From an uncultured Bacilli bacterium (GTDB lineage: Bacteria > Bacillota_I > Bacilli_A > RF39 > UBA660), in NCBI GenBank assembly GCA_947628495.1, contig CANRAC010000002.1, positions 1 through 30,442 of the forward strand: DNA of 30,442 bases, read 5' to 3'. Position 1 is the first letter of the stretch, and every line of letters begins with the position of its first letter. Both the position numbers and the translations under genes were made by a program. Positions 24,065 to 30,442 of this stretch are shown here, in pieces. The notes beneath the pieces were generated by a model that made no database searches, had not been told where the DNA came from, and saw only the letters and a program-made list of their open reading frames with translations.

Positions 24065-25873
24065 TCACATTTCTAAAAATTTTTTAAGCTCCTTTTTACT
24101 TTCTAAATTATTTTCTTTGGCAAAATCTTTATATAATTTATTAATTTTATCTTTATTTTTAATGGCTAAAAGTAGTTTTTCTTTAATAATAAATGGATTA
24201 TCTTCCTCATTAATTACCAAATATTTTTCTAACTCTTTATTTTTAAAATAGTGATGATTATTACCAGTTAAACATGGAACCTGCACTTCTAAAGCCTCTA
24301 ATGGTAACATAGGAGCACACTCAGAAAATGTAACATACAACACTGCATCATCTTTTGCCATACGTTCAATTAATTTTTCTCTTGGTATGGATTTGTGTTC
24401 TCCTTGAATGGGAACATTTAAAGATTTAGCAAAAGCAATGGCATCATCATTTAATGGCACCATATCAATAACGGCATTTTCTATTAATGCTACTGCAGCA
24501 ATTTGCGTATACATATTTTTGCGCCAGTCATCACATTTAGCAGCATAAATACCAATTAATTTTTTAGCTTTTTTTCGTTGTTTTATAGTAGGTTTACTAT
24601 TTAAAATAACTCGATTAGTAATAAATTGAGCTTTAAATCCCTGCTGTTTATAAAATTCCATTAAACTTTTTTTACATGTTCCCATAATGTCAATAATGTT
24701 TCGTTTGTGTAATTGAATAATTTCTAAATTTCGATTCCAACCATACTCATCTAAAATTTGAGAGTGACTTCCATGCCAAAAAGTTTTTAATTTAATATTT
24801 CGATTATCTTTTTTTAAAGATATAGCCAAATCTTTCCATCCAATTGCAAAAGAACTAAATACTATTTGTTTTATTTGGGTATTTTTTATTGCTGCTGCTA
24901 TTTCTTTAATATCTTTTTTGCGAAATAATTCACCACAGTCCACTAAATTTTCAAATAATTCTTTTGTAGCACTCGTTACTCCAAACCATTTTTTATTATA
25001 AAAAGTTATATAATCTTTATCTTTATTTTGATAAATTAATTTAATAGTATTATCTTTTCTTTCTAAATATTCAGCATCAATTAAATTATCTTTGCGTTTT
25101 TTATGACGATATAATGCAATGGGAAATAATATAATTCTCCCGACTTTACGCACTACTAAATTAACTTTCTTAAATGTATCCTCTAAAAAAAGTGTTTTTT
25201 TTCGACCAATCAATCTTACAGTATGCATCTCTAACTTTTGCTTTTTAGAAAGCCATGAGGCGTCATAATAATGAACCATACACGTATTATCTGTAAATAT
25301 GTTATTATCACGATGCATGCTTAAAGGATAAAAATAATCTCTTGGATATATGAATATATCATTTTCTAAATGTTTAATCCCTTTATTTTCGGAAATTGCT
25401 TCCATATCCTCTAATATTCCCGTTATTAAATGGGGAATACTATTTTTATTCATATCTTCCACAACAAATTTTGAAAAAGATTTATATTTATTTAATAAAA
25501 GCTCTGGTAACACTGCATGTGCAGTTTGTTCATACCAAACTCCCACGGCTACGGCACCCGTATCTTCAACACCTAAGAAGGTTTTATGGTTTAAAAGATG
25601 ATCAATATTTTTTATAATTTCCATATCCGTATCAAAGTATATACCACCATATTCATTTAAGGCTTTCGTACGAAAATAATCGGCGACAAAAGCCCATTTT
25701 TTATTTGCATATGCTTCTTTGACAAAGGGACACTCATTAACATCACAATTACTTTCATCCCATTTTTTAATTTCATAATCTGGTAAATATTTTTGCCAAC
25801 TTTTAATGCATTTTAAGGCCAGTTTGCTTAAAGGTTTATCACCAAACCAACAATAGTGAATATATTTTTTCAT
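24065..25873 (-). CDS. Bifunctional GT32/GT-B-like glycosyltransferase fusion
   Basis: A 602-residue cytosolic protein. Residues 1-220 form a GT32-type domain (sugar-binding DxD family): IHYCWFG at the start, DYFRTKALNEYGGIYFDTD with Asp81 and Asp83 as metal and nucleotide-sugar ligands, and YYDASW near 207. A basic linker follows, then from about 270 a second, GT-B-like module (WHGSHSQ, NRVILNS, ECAPMLPLEALEVQVPCLTGN). The first half is a close copy of the next gene upstream, and the second half resembles the N-terminal module of the broken gene downstream. The protein probably adds two sugars or extends one linkage. A GGGAGG site precedes the ATG and a good promoter lies in the gap, so it can be expressed separately from the genes before it. 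Confidence 0.82.
   Translation of the reverse strand: MKKYIHYCWFGDKPLSKLALKCIKSWQKYLPDYEIKKWDESNCDVNECPFVKEAYANKKWAFVADYFRTKALNEYGGIYFDTDMEIIKNIDHLLNHKTFLGVEDTGAVAVGVWYEQTAHAVLPELLLNKYKSFSKFVVEDMNKNSIPHLITGILEDMEAISENKGIKHLENDIFIYPRDYFYPLSMHRDNNIFTDNTCMVHYYDASWLSKKQKLEMHTVRLIGRKKTLFLEDTFKKVNLVVRKVGRIILFPIALYRHKKRKDNLIDAEYLERKDNTIKLIYQNKDKDYITFYNKKWFGVTSATKELFENLVDCGELFRKKDIKEIAAAIKNTQIKQIVFSSFAIGWKDLAISLKKDNRNIKLKTFWHGSHSQILDEYGWNRNLEIIQLHKRNIIDIMGTCKKSLMEFYKQQGFKAQFITNRVILNSKPTIKQRKKAKKLIGIYAAKCDDWRKNMYTQIAAVALIENAVIDMVPLNDDAIAFAKSLNVPIQGEHKSIPREKLIERMAKDDAVLYVTFSECAPMLPLEALEVQVPCLTGNNHHYFKNKELEKYLVINEEDNPFIIKEKLLLAIKNKDKINKLYKDFAKENNLESKKELKKFLEM
25641..25873 (-). repeat. Duplicated 5' part of the GT32 genes
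   Basis: Bases 25641-25873 match 26441-26673 at a constant offset of 800 bases without gaps. The stretch 25662-25730 is identical to 26462-26530 (69 bases). Similarity falls off toward the 3' ends of the domains. Confidence 0.85.
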
Positions 25874-25893
25874 CTTTCCTAACCTCCCATAAA

Positions 25894-25922
25894 ATTATAC
25901 CAATTTAGACAAAATAATACAA
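25894..25922 (-). promoter_or_regulatory. Internal promoter before the GT32 fusion gene
   Basis: On the minus strand TTGTAT (25922-25917), a 17-base spacer and TGGTATAAT with a perfect -10 hexamer at 25899-25894. One of the best promoter matches in the window. Confidence 0.65.
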
Positions 25923-25941
25923 TTGTTATATCTAAACCCTA

Positions 25942-26673
25942 TTATCTTTTTATTATATTTTTTATTTTCACCAAAAAGTCTAAAATAGTCCCTCCAAATT
26001 TTTTCCCAAACGTTCTTTCTACTTTAAAGCGAATATACTCGCTTTTCGGAATCCAAGAGGCATCATAATAATGAATCATACAAGTATTATCTGTAAATTT
26101 ATTATTTTTATGATCATCAGATAAAGGATAAAAATACTCACGCGGATAAATGGTAATATTATTAGTTAAGTTTTGTATTTCTTCATTTTCCTTTTTGTAT
26201 CCACAAGGAATTAATAATTCCGTAATTAATTTAGGAATGCTATACTCCCTAATTTTATCTATAGAAAATCTTTCATAGTTTTGATAGACTTGTAATAATT
26301 TAGACGTTAAATAAGATTGAGGATGTTTTTCGTACCACACTCCCACAGCAATAGCTCCGCCGTATTCAACCCCTAAAAAAGTTTCTTTTTTTAAAAATTT
26401 ATCAATATTTTTTGTCACTTTCATATCGGTATCAAAATATATACCACCATATTCATTTAAAGCTTTCGTACGAAAATAATCGGCGACAAAAGCCCATTTT
26501 TTATTTGCATATGCTTCTTTAACAAAAGGACATTCATTAATATCGCAATTAGTTTCGTCCCATCTTTTAATTTTATAATCTGGCAAATATTTTTGCCAAC
26601 TTTTAAGACATTTTTTTGCCAATCTACTTAAAGGCTTCCCGCCAAACCAACAGTAGTGAATGTACTTTTCCAT
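25942..26673 (-). CDS. GT32-family glycosyltransferase (DxD sugar-binding type)
   Basis: A 243-residue single-domain transferase that resembles the first half of the downstream fusion almost residue for residue at its N-terminus: IHYCWFG, then DYFRTKALNEYGGIYFDTD with Asp81 and Asp83, and YYDASW near 208. It ends in a short basic amphipathic tail where the fusion continues into its second domain. I start at the ATG at 26673 because GAGGTGA lies upstream of it; the TTG one codon earlier is less likely. GT32 enzymes often transfer galactose, mannose or related sugars, and the specificity here is not readable. It is part of the polysaccharide operon, 31 bases after the GT4 gene. Confidence 0.85.
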   Translation of the reverse strand: MEKYIHYCWFGGKPLSRLAKKCLKSWQKYLPDYKIKRWDETNCDINECPFVKEAYANKKWAFVADYFRTKALNEYGGIYFDTDMKVTKNIDKFLKKETFLGVEYGGAIAVGVWYEKHPQSYLTSKLLQVYQNYERFSIDKIREYSIPKLITELLIPCGYKKENEEIQNLTNNITIYPREYFYPLSDDHKNNKFTDNTCMIHYYDASWIPKSEYIRFKVERTFGKKFGGTILDFLVKIKNIIKR

Positions 26674-26704
26674 CAATTTTCACCTCGCTTACTATTTTAT
26701 CGAT

Positions 26705-27784
26705 TTATTCATCAATTATTTTTATTATTTTTTCGATCCTTTTTTGATTTATTTTGGCAAAATCCAGTTTATAATTTACTTTTGACTTTTTATAGCTACT
26801 TAATGTTTTAGCAATATCCTTTTCTGCCAAAGGAATTTTGAGAATATAATCTTGTAAATCTATTTCCGTATCACTAGCACTTATTGTCGAGATAATAGGA
26901 ACATTTAACACTAAAGCTTCAATTAAAACAACAGGAAAACCTTCATAATTAGAAGTTAATAAAAAAGCATCACAATTTTTCATCTGTTGATAAGGTTCTT
27001 TAATAGCCCCTAACATAAATACATATTTTTCTAATTGATATTTTTTTAGCAAGTTTTCACATAATTTTTTATCTTTACCATCACCAATTATATACAAATT
27101 TAATTGAGGATTTTCTTTAATAGCTAAGGCCATACTTCTAAACATTCGTTTAAAATTTTTAGAATCATTATCTAAGCGGCCCACAAATAATAAATTAAGT
27201 TTATCTTTTTGATAAGGAAGTTTTATTTTTTTTGCGGCTTTGGCTTGGATAAATTGATAATCAATCAAATTGTTAATTACTACCGTTTTATTTTCTAAAC
27301 TTGGATAAATTTTATTAAATGAACTTTTCCCTTCATTAGAAACAAAGATAATTTTTTTAAATGCGGATACTTTTAAAGAATTAAAAAAGTTTTGAAAAGC
27401 TTCTTCATTATGATTAAAAGCTTCATAATAATTTGAGTGAACATACAAAGCATTATTGGTTGAGGCAATGCGAGCAAGATAAGATCCAATCAAGGAATAT
27501 GTTGCATAATTGCAAGCAAAATCATATTTATTGTGATTTTGCCATTTCCATATAGTTTTATGAATTAAATTTTTACATCTACGCACAAAAACATTTTTAC
27601 TTGAAGATAATTTATATTCCTCTACCTTAATTCTTGAATCTAAATCAGGTAATAATATACCTTTTTTTTCTTCTAATATTAATGTAATCGCATATTTTAT
27701 TACTAGTTTATTTAATAACAGAATTAAAGCTTTTTCCATTCCGCCTATATCTAAATTTTTGGAAATAAATAAAATTTTTTTCAT
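26705..27784 (-). CDS. GT4-family glycosyltransferase
   Basis: A 359-residue GT-B fold enzyme. FISKNLDIGGMEKAL (6-20) is the glycine-rich acceptor-side loop of GT4, VGRLDNDSKN (201-210) starts the donor-binding domain, and EGFPVVLIEA (281-290) is the E-x7-E nucleotide-sugar motif. The length is normal. It follows the ABC transporter ATPase gene by three bases, and its site GGGAG lies inside the end of that gene, so it is translated in the same operon. It probably adds a sugar to the lipid-linked repeat in the cytosol before export. Confidence 0.9.
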   Translation of the reverse strand: MKKILFISKNLDIGGMEKALILLLNKLVIKYAITLILEEKKGILLPDLDSRIKVEEYKLSSSKNVFVRRCKNLIHKTIWKWQNHNKYDFACNYATYSLIGSYLARIASTNNALYVHSNYYEAFNHNEEAFQNFFNSLKVSAFKKIIFVSNEGKSSFNKIYPSLENKTVVINNLIDYQFIQAKAAKKIKLPYQKDKLNLLFVGRLDNDSKNFKRMFRSMALAIKENPQLNLYIIGDGKDKKLCENLLKKYQLEKYVFMLGAIKEPYQQMKNCDAFLLTSNYEGFPVVLIEALVLNVPIISTISASDTEIDLQDYILKIPLAEKDIAKTLSSYKKSKVNYKLDFAKINQKRIEKIIKIIDE

Positions 27785-27787
27785 TCT

Positions 27788-28543
27788 CTATTTAACTCCC
27801 ATAAATTCTAAATATTTCTCAATTACCGTTTCAGTTTTACCAATCATTTGTACTTCGCCGTGTTCAATCCACACAACTCTGTCACATAATTTCTTGATAG
27901 ATTCAATGGAGTGAGAAACATATAAAACAGTGGTACCTCCCCTAATCATACTCAACATTTTTTCTTCACTTTTAGCTTGAAAAGCAATATCTCCCACGGA
28001 TAGAATTTCATCAACAATTAATATTTCTGGTTCAACAATAGTAGCCACACTAAAAGCTAGCCTAGCAACCATACCAGAAGAAAAGTTTTTTACAGGCACA
28101 TCTAAAAAATCGTGTAATTCGGAAAAATCAACAATTTCTTGAAATTTACGATTAAGTAATTCCTCACTATAGCCCATAACTGCCCCGTTTAAATAAATAT
28201 TTTCACGAGCTGTTAAGTCGGGATCAAATCCCGCCCCCAGTTCAATCATCGGGCATATATTGCCATAAGAATTGACAGTTCCTTTAGTAGGTTTCATAAC
28301 GCCCGCTACTATTTTAAGTAAGGTAGATTTTCCAGCCCCATTACTGCCCACAAAACCAACTACTTCTCCAGACTTAACATCAAAATTTAAATTTTTTAAA
28401 GCCCAAAACTCTTCTTTCTTTTTCTTTTTTTTCTTAAAACTAAAGAAATCAACAAAGAATTGTTTTAATGAGAAATTTTTTTCAACACCCAGATTAAAAC
28501 GCATTGAAACATTTTTAACTTCAATCATATTATTTTTTTCCAT
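27788..28543 (-). CDS. Polysaccharide ABC exporter, ATPase subunit (TagH/Wzt type)
   Basis: Drives export of a lipid-linked surface polysaccharide together with the permease encoded just upstream. In the 251-residue form the Walker A loop is GSNGAGKS (66-73), the signature NFSSGM (153-158), Walker B LIVDE (175-179) and the switch His211. The N-terminal extension and PMIELGAGFDPDLTAREN are typical of the TagH/Wzt/KpsT group. No C-terminal carbohydrate-binding domain is present, so it is of the short type. The frame stays open up to 28606, but I start at 28543, where GAGGTGA is well placed and the gap to the permease gene becomes ten bases. Residues 37-43 are seven lysines, encoded in part by a run of eight A. 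Confidence 0.9.
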   Translation of the reverse strand: MEKNNMIEVKNVSMRFNLGVEKNFSLKQFFVDFFSFKKKKKKKEEFWALKNLNFDVKSGEVVGFVGSNGAGKSTLLKIVAGVMKPTKGTVNSYGNICPMIELGAGFDPDLTARENIYLNGAVMGYSEELLNRKFQEIVDFSELHDFLDVPVKNFSSGMVARLAFSVATIVEPEILIVDEILSVGDIAFQAKSEEKMLSMIRGGTTVLYVSHSIESIKKLCDRVVWIEHGEVQMIGKTETVIEKYLEFMGVK

Positions 28544-28553
28544 AGCTTCACCT

Positions 28554-29342
28554 CTAAACATAATAGATAAATTTATCTTGGTTTTTCTTAAATACGACAA
28601 GACCAATTATAAAAACAACTATTGCCCAAAAAGCACAGGCTCCAAACTGAAATAATGTCGGAGTATGATGATATAAAATAATAGTTCGGGCAAAGTTAAT
28701 AAATTGATATAAAGGATTTAGTTTAAATATTTGAATAAACCAAGATGTTATCATATTGATATCATACATGATTGGGGTTAAATACGTCCAAATCATTATA
28801 ATGATACCATAGATATAAAACATATCTCTTAAGAATACAGATATAGTTGATAATATTAGGGCCATACCTACTGTAAATAAAAATAAGCATAAAAAGACAA
28901 AAGGTAAAAGTAAATGTTGCCAACAAAGACCCGTACCCGTGGCTATAATTACAACATATAAAGGAATTAAAGTTAGCAAGAAGTTAATTCCGACAAATAA
29001 ACATTTGGATAAAGGAAATATATATTTAGGAATATAAACTTTATTAATTAAAGAGAAATTACCAACAACTGAAGACATTCCTAAATTAGATGCTTCACTA
29101 AAGTAATTAAACATAACAAGTCCGGTAAGCAAATAAACTAAATAATTAACCCCTTCCATGCTAAATTTAAATACATTAGAAAAGACAATGGCCATTACCA
29201 CCATTTGTAAAACTGGATTTAAAAGACTCCATAAAACACCTAAAACACTTCTTTTATATTTTACTTTAAAATCGCGGGAAACTAATTGTTTTAATAAAAA
29301 TTGGTATTTTTTAAAATTAGCCCATATATTTTTTATAGCCAT
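28554..29342 (-). CDS. Polysaccharide ABC exporter, permease subunit (TagG/Wzm type)
   Basis: A 262-residue ABC-2 type permease with six membrane segments. The cytosolic N-terminus LVSRDFKVKYKRSVLGVLWSLLNP is the hallmark of TagG/Wzm permeases, and the C-terminal part has LNPLYQFINFAR, also typical. I use the ATG at 29342, which has AAAGGAG seven bases upstream; the longer frame from a TTG at 29390 has no such site. It is the first gene of the operon, followed by its ATPase and the glycosyltransferases. It exports a lipid-linked glycan such as a wall teichoic acid or capsule-like polymer, but its sugar content cannot be stated. Confidence 0.9.
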   Translation of the reverse strand: MAIKNIWANFKKYQFLLKQLVSRDFKVKYKRSVLGVLWSLLNPVLQMVVMAIVFSNVFKFSMEGVNYLVYLLTGLVMFNYFSEASNLGMSSVVGNFSLINKVYIPKYIFPLSKCLFVGINFLLTLIPLYVVIIATGTGLCWQHLLLPFVFLCLFLFTVGMALILSTISVFLRDMFYIYGIIIMIWTYLTPIMYDINMITSWFIQIFKLNPLYQFINFARTIILYHHTPTLFQFGACAFWAIVVFIIGLVVFKKNQDKFIYYV

Positions 29343-29393
29343 AAAATTGCTCCTTTCTAACATTTTACTAAATTTCTTAAGAAAACTCAAATT

Positions 29394-29423
29394 ATTCTAA
29401 AGTTAAGGTTTTGCTAACAACAA
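29394..29423 (-). promoter_or_regulatory. Candidate promoter of the polysaccharide operon
   Basis: On the minus strand TTGTTG (29423-29418) and TAGAAT (29399-29394) are 18 bases apart. The -35 overlaps the T run of the terminator just upstream, so the two units are tightly packed. Confidence 0.4.
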
Positions 29424-29445
29424 AAAAAGTAGATTTCTCTACTTT
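29419..29445 (-). terminator. Intrinsic terminator of the Tyr/Asn-rich protein gene
   Basis: An 8-base stem AAAGTAGA/TCTACTTT (29426-29433 with 29438-29445), a 4-base loop and a run of T on the minus strand, ten bases after the stop codon. Confidence 0.85.
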
Positions 29446-29455
29446 ATACCCCTTT

Positions 29456-30283
29456 TTAATATAATTGTCTAGAATAGCCTCTTGCTTGTACTGATTCATA
29501 TGTTGGTAATTCTTCTTGTGATTTTAAATCATTTGCAACAAAATATTTACTATTAAATTCATATCTATCAGAATTAGGTAACATATTTGGAGAAACACAA
29601 TAATGAACATCTCCATCATAATATCTCCAAATATATAAGCCAGATGTTTGATTTATTAAATTAACAATTTGTTCATTCCAATCAAAGTTATTACCAAAAC
29701 GATATTTTTCTTCATAAAATACAGAATTTAATGAATAGTCATTACTGTTATATAAACTATTTAATTGCCAGCCACTAAAGCCATATTTAGCTACATCTTG
29801 AGTTCCAGAATAAGCATAAACTGCGTTACCATCAGCAGTATACTTCACTAAAGTATATAGCACTCCTTCATAGTTTTGATTATCATATTGATCATCTGAA
29901 ACATAATTGTCTTCATATTGGTTATAATTTGGATAGTAATTTGGATTATATTCTGGATAATAGTTAGGATTGTACTCTGGGTAATAACTTGGATAGTATT
30001 CTTGTAAATAATCATAATGACCACGAGCGGCACAATCATAATCTGTACAATTTTTGGCATGATCAGCTAAATATCTTTGAAGTATAGCGGGATCTTGAAT
30101 ATCCACATTAATATGATTATCCAAATTATAATTGTTATTATTATAATATTCATTATAATATGGATCATATTCATCATAATAATCATTACGTGCTGCACTT
30201 ACAGCTTGAGCTGTTGCCCCAGAAAGTAACCCCATTGCTGTAACAACACTTATAACCTTACGTTTTATTGAATTTTCTTTCAT
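29456..30283 (-). CDS. Secreted Tyr/Asn-rich protein of unknown function
   Basis: A 275-residue exported protein with a clear Sec signal: basic residues at 7-9, a hydrophobic core about 11-24, and cleavage likely after AQA (25-27) or SA near 30. The mature part begins with an extended Tyr/Asn/Asp-rich region (about 33-138) that includes YYPEYNPN twice (100-115) and a third partial copy. It also has a small insert with two Cys (79 and 84) in NCTDYDCAARGHYDY. The final 137 residues look folded, rich in Tyr and Trp (GFSGWQLNSLY, SGLYIWRYYDGDVHYC). No LPxTG, lipobox or membrane anchor is seen, so it is released or held on the surface non-covalently. I do not recognise the family. An AGAGGT site and a consensus promoter indicate strong expression. 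Confidence 0.8.
   Translation of the reverse strand: MKENSIKRKVISVVTAMGLLSGATAQAVSAARNDYYDEYDPYYNEYYNNNNYNLDNHINVDIQDPAILQRYLADHAKNCTDYDCAARGHYDYLQEYYPSYYPEYNPNYYPEYNPNYYPNYNQYEDNYVSDDQYDNQNYEGVLYTLVKYTADGNAVYAYSGTQDVAKYGFSGWQLNSLYNSNDYSLNSVFYEEKYRFGNNFDWNEQIVNLINQTSGLYIWRYYDGDVHYCVSPNMLPNSDRYEFNSKYFVANDLKSQEELPTYESVQARGYSRQLY
29939..29986 (-). repeat. Two tandem 24-base repeats in the Tyr/Asn-rich gene
   Basis: The two units encode YYPEYNPN twice without residue change although about five of 24 bases differ, so selection on the protein is likely. A shorter third unit (YYPNYN) follows. Confidence 0.8.
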
Positions 30284-30312
30284 AAAACAAACCTCTTTTC
30301 TTTTTATGCCCT

Positions 30313-30341
30313 ATAATAGCGCTTTTTGGAGAAAATGTCAA
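30313..30341 (-). promoter_or_regulatory. Consensus promoter of the Tyr/Asn-rich protein gene
   Basis: Perfect TTGACA (30341-30336), 17-base spacer and TATTAT (30318-30313) on the minus strand, giving a leader of about 20 bases. It is the strongest promoter match in the window. Confidence 0.8.
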
Positions 30342-30370
30342 TCAAAAAATTTCAAAAGAAAAAAATTGTT

Positions 30371-30423
30371 ACTTGGACAAGTAAATGCAATTATTATAAA
30401 AGCAGTTGTATTTACTTGTCCAA
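30371..30423. promoter_or_regulatory. Operator-like 18-base inverted repeat around a promoter-like core
   Basis: TTGGACAAGTAAATGCAA (30373-30390) is repeated in inverted form at 30406-30423 with one mismatch. The 15-base centre holds TATAAT on the minus strand and TATAAA on the plus strand, and each arm supplies a TTGGAC -35-like element. The left arm extends to ACTTGGACAAGT (30371-30382), itself a palindrome. Confidence 0.6.
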
Positions 30424-30442
30424 AATAAATTGTATTAAGTTG

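Noticed and set aside
28544..28606. Longer ABC ATPase start overlapping the permease gene
   Set aside because: It would overlap the permease by 53 bases and has no site, while the start at 28543 has GAGGTGA and leaves a ten-base gap.
29848..30060. A 70-residue frame overlapping the Tyr/Asn-rich gene
   Set aside because: It is a by-product of the AT-rich repetitive codons of the real gene in another frame, is rich in Ile/Thr/Met without pattern, and has no ribosome binding site.
30371..30423. Terminal inverted repeats of a small transposable element (MITE)
   Set aside because: The arms are only 15 bases apart, no target-site duplication flanks them, and the promoter-like core is better explained as a regulatory site.

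Overview
The window reads as chromosomal DNA of a low-GC, Gram-positive-type bacterium (Bacillota, Bacilli-like; most likely an uncultivated host-associated lineage, which is inference). The base composition is very AT-rich by eye. Most genes have purine-rich ribosome binding sites of the AGGAGG/GAGGTG kind. There is a Firmicute-type type VII secretion ATPase with its YukD/EsaB partner, a predicted lipoprotein deacetylase and an ABC polysaccharide exporter. TGA serves as a stop in tightly packed genes (for example the ATGA overlap at 12897-12900), so the code is the standard bacterial one and not the Mycoplasma code. No rRNA, tRNA, CRISPR array or insertion sequence was seen.

Layout, left to right. 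(1) 30-1850: asparagine synthetase asnB on the minus strand with its own promoter. (2) 1970-7693: a compact type VII secretion locus, all minus, transcribed from right to left: WXG100-like protein, a second small helical protein, EssC, EsaB, and a terminator overlapping the esaB stop. No EsaA, EssA, EssB or LXG effector is present. (3) 7820-12442: housekeeping and unassigned genes: tex, an unrecognised 148-residue protein, a polysaccharide deacetylase lipoprotein on the plus strand, and a small multi-spanning membrane protein convergent with it. (4) 12481-18529: a minus-strand glycan-decoration block with a GtrB/DPM1-type polyprenyl-phosphate glycosyltransferase, two large GT-C membrane proteins, a GT-B glycosyltransferase and a GtrA flippase. 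(5) 18530-19042: a gene-free 513-base spacer with several hairpins, followed by a lone plus-strand GT-C gene. (6) 20586-29342: a minus-strand surface-polysaccharide operon: ABC permease and ATPase (TagGH/Wzm-Wzt type), a GT4, a GT32, a GT32/GT-B fusion, a GT-B/GT2 gene broken by one in-frame TAA, and a GtrII-type GT-C protein. (7) 29456-30283: a secreted Tyr/Asn-rich protein with a consensus promoter, and an operator-like inverted repeat at the right edge.

Taken together, regions 4-6 suggest a surface polysaccharide whose backbone is built on a lipid carrier in the cytoplasm and exported by the ABC transporter. Side sugars would be loaded on polyprenyl phosphate by the GtrB-like enzyme, flipped by GtrA and attached outside by up to four GT-C enzymes. 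The deacetylase could trim surface glycans. The priming enzyme and the ligase to the wall are not in the window. The points most worth a second look are the nonsense-split glycosyltransferase with its shuffled GT-B module, the reduced type VII locus with an atypical WXG protein and a decayed repeat of its 3' end, the structured spacer, the Tyr/Asn-rich secreted protein, and the operator-like repeat at the right edge.
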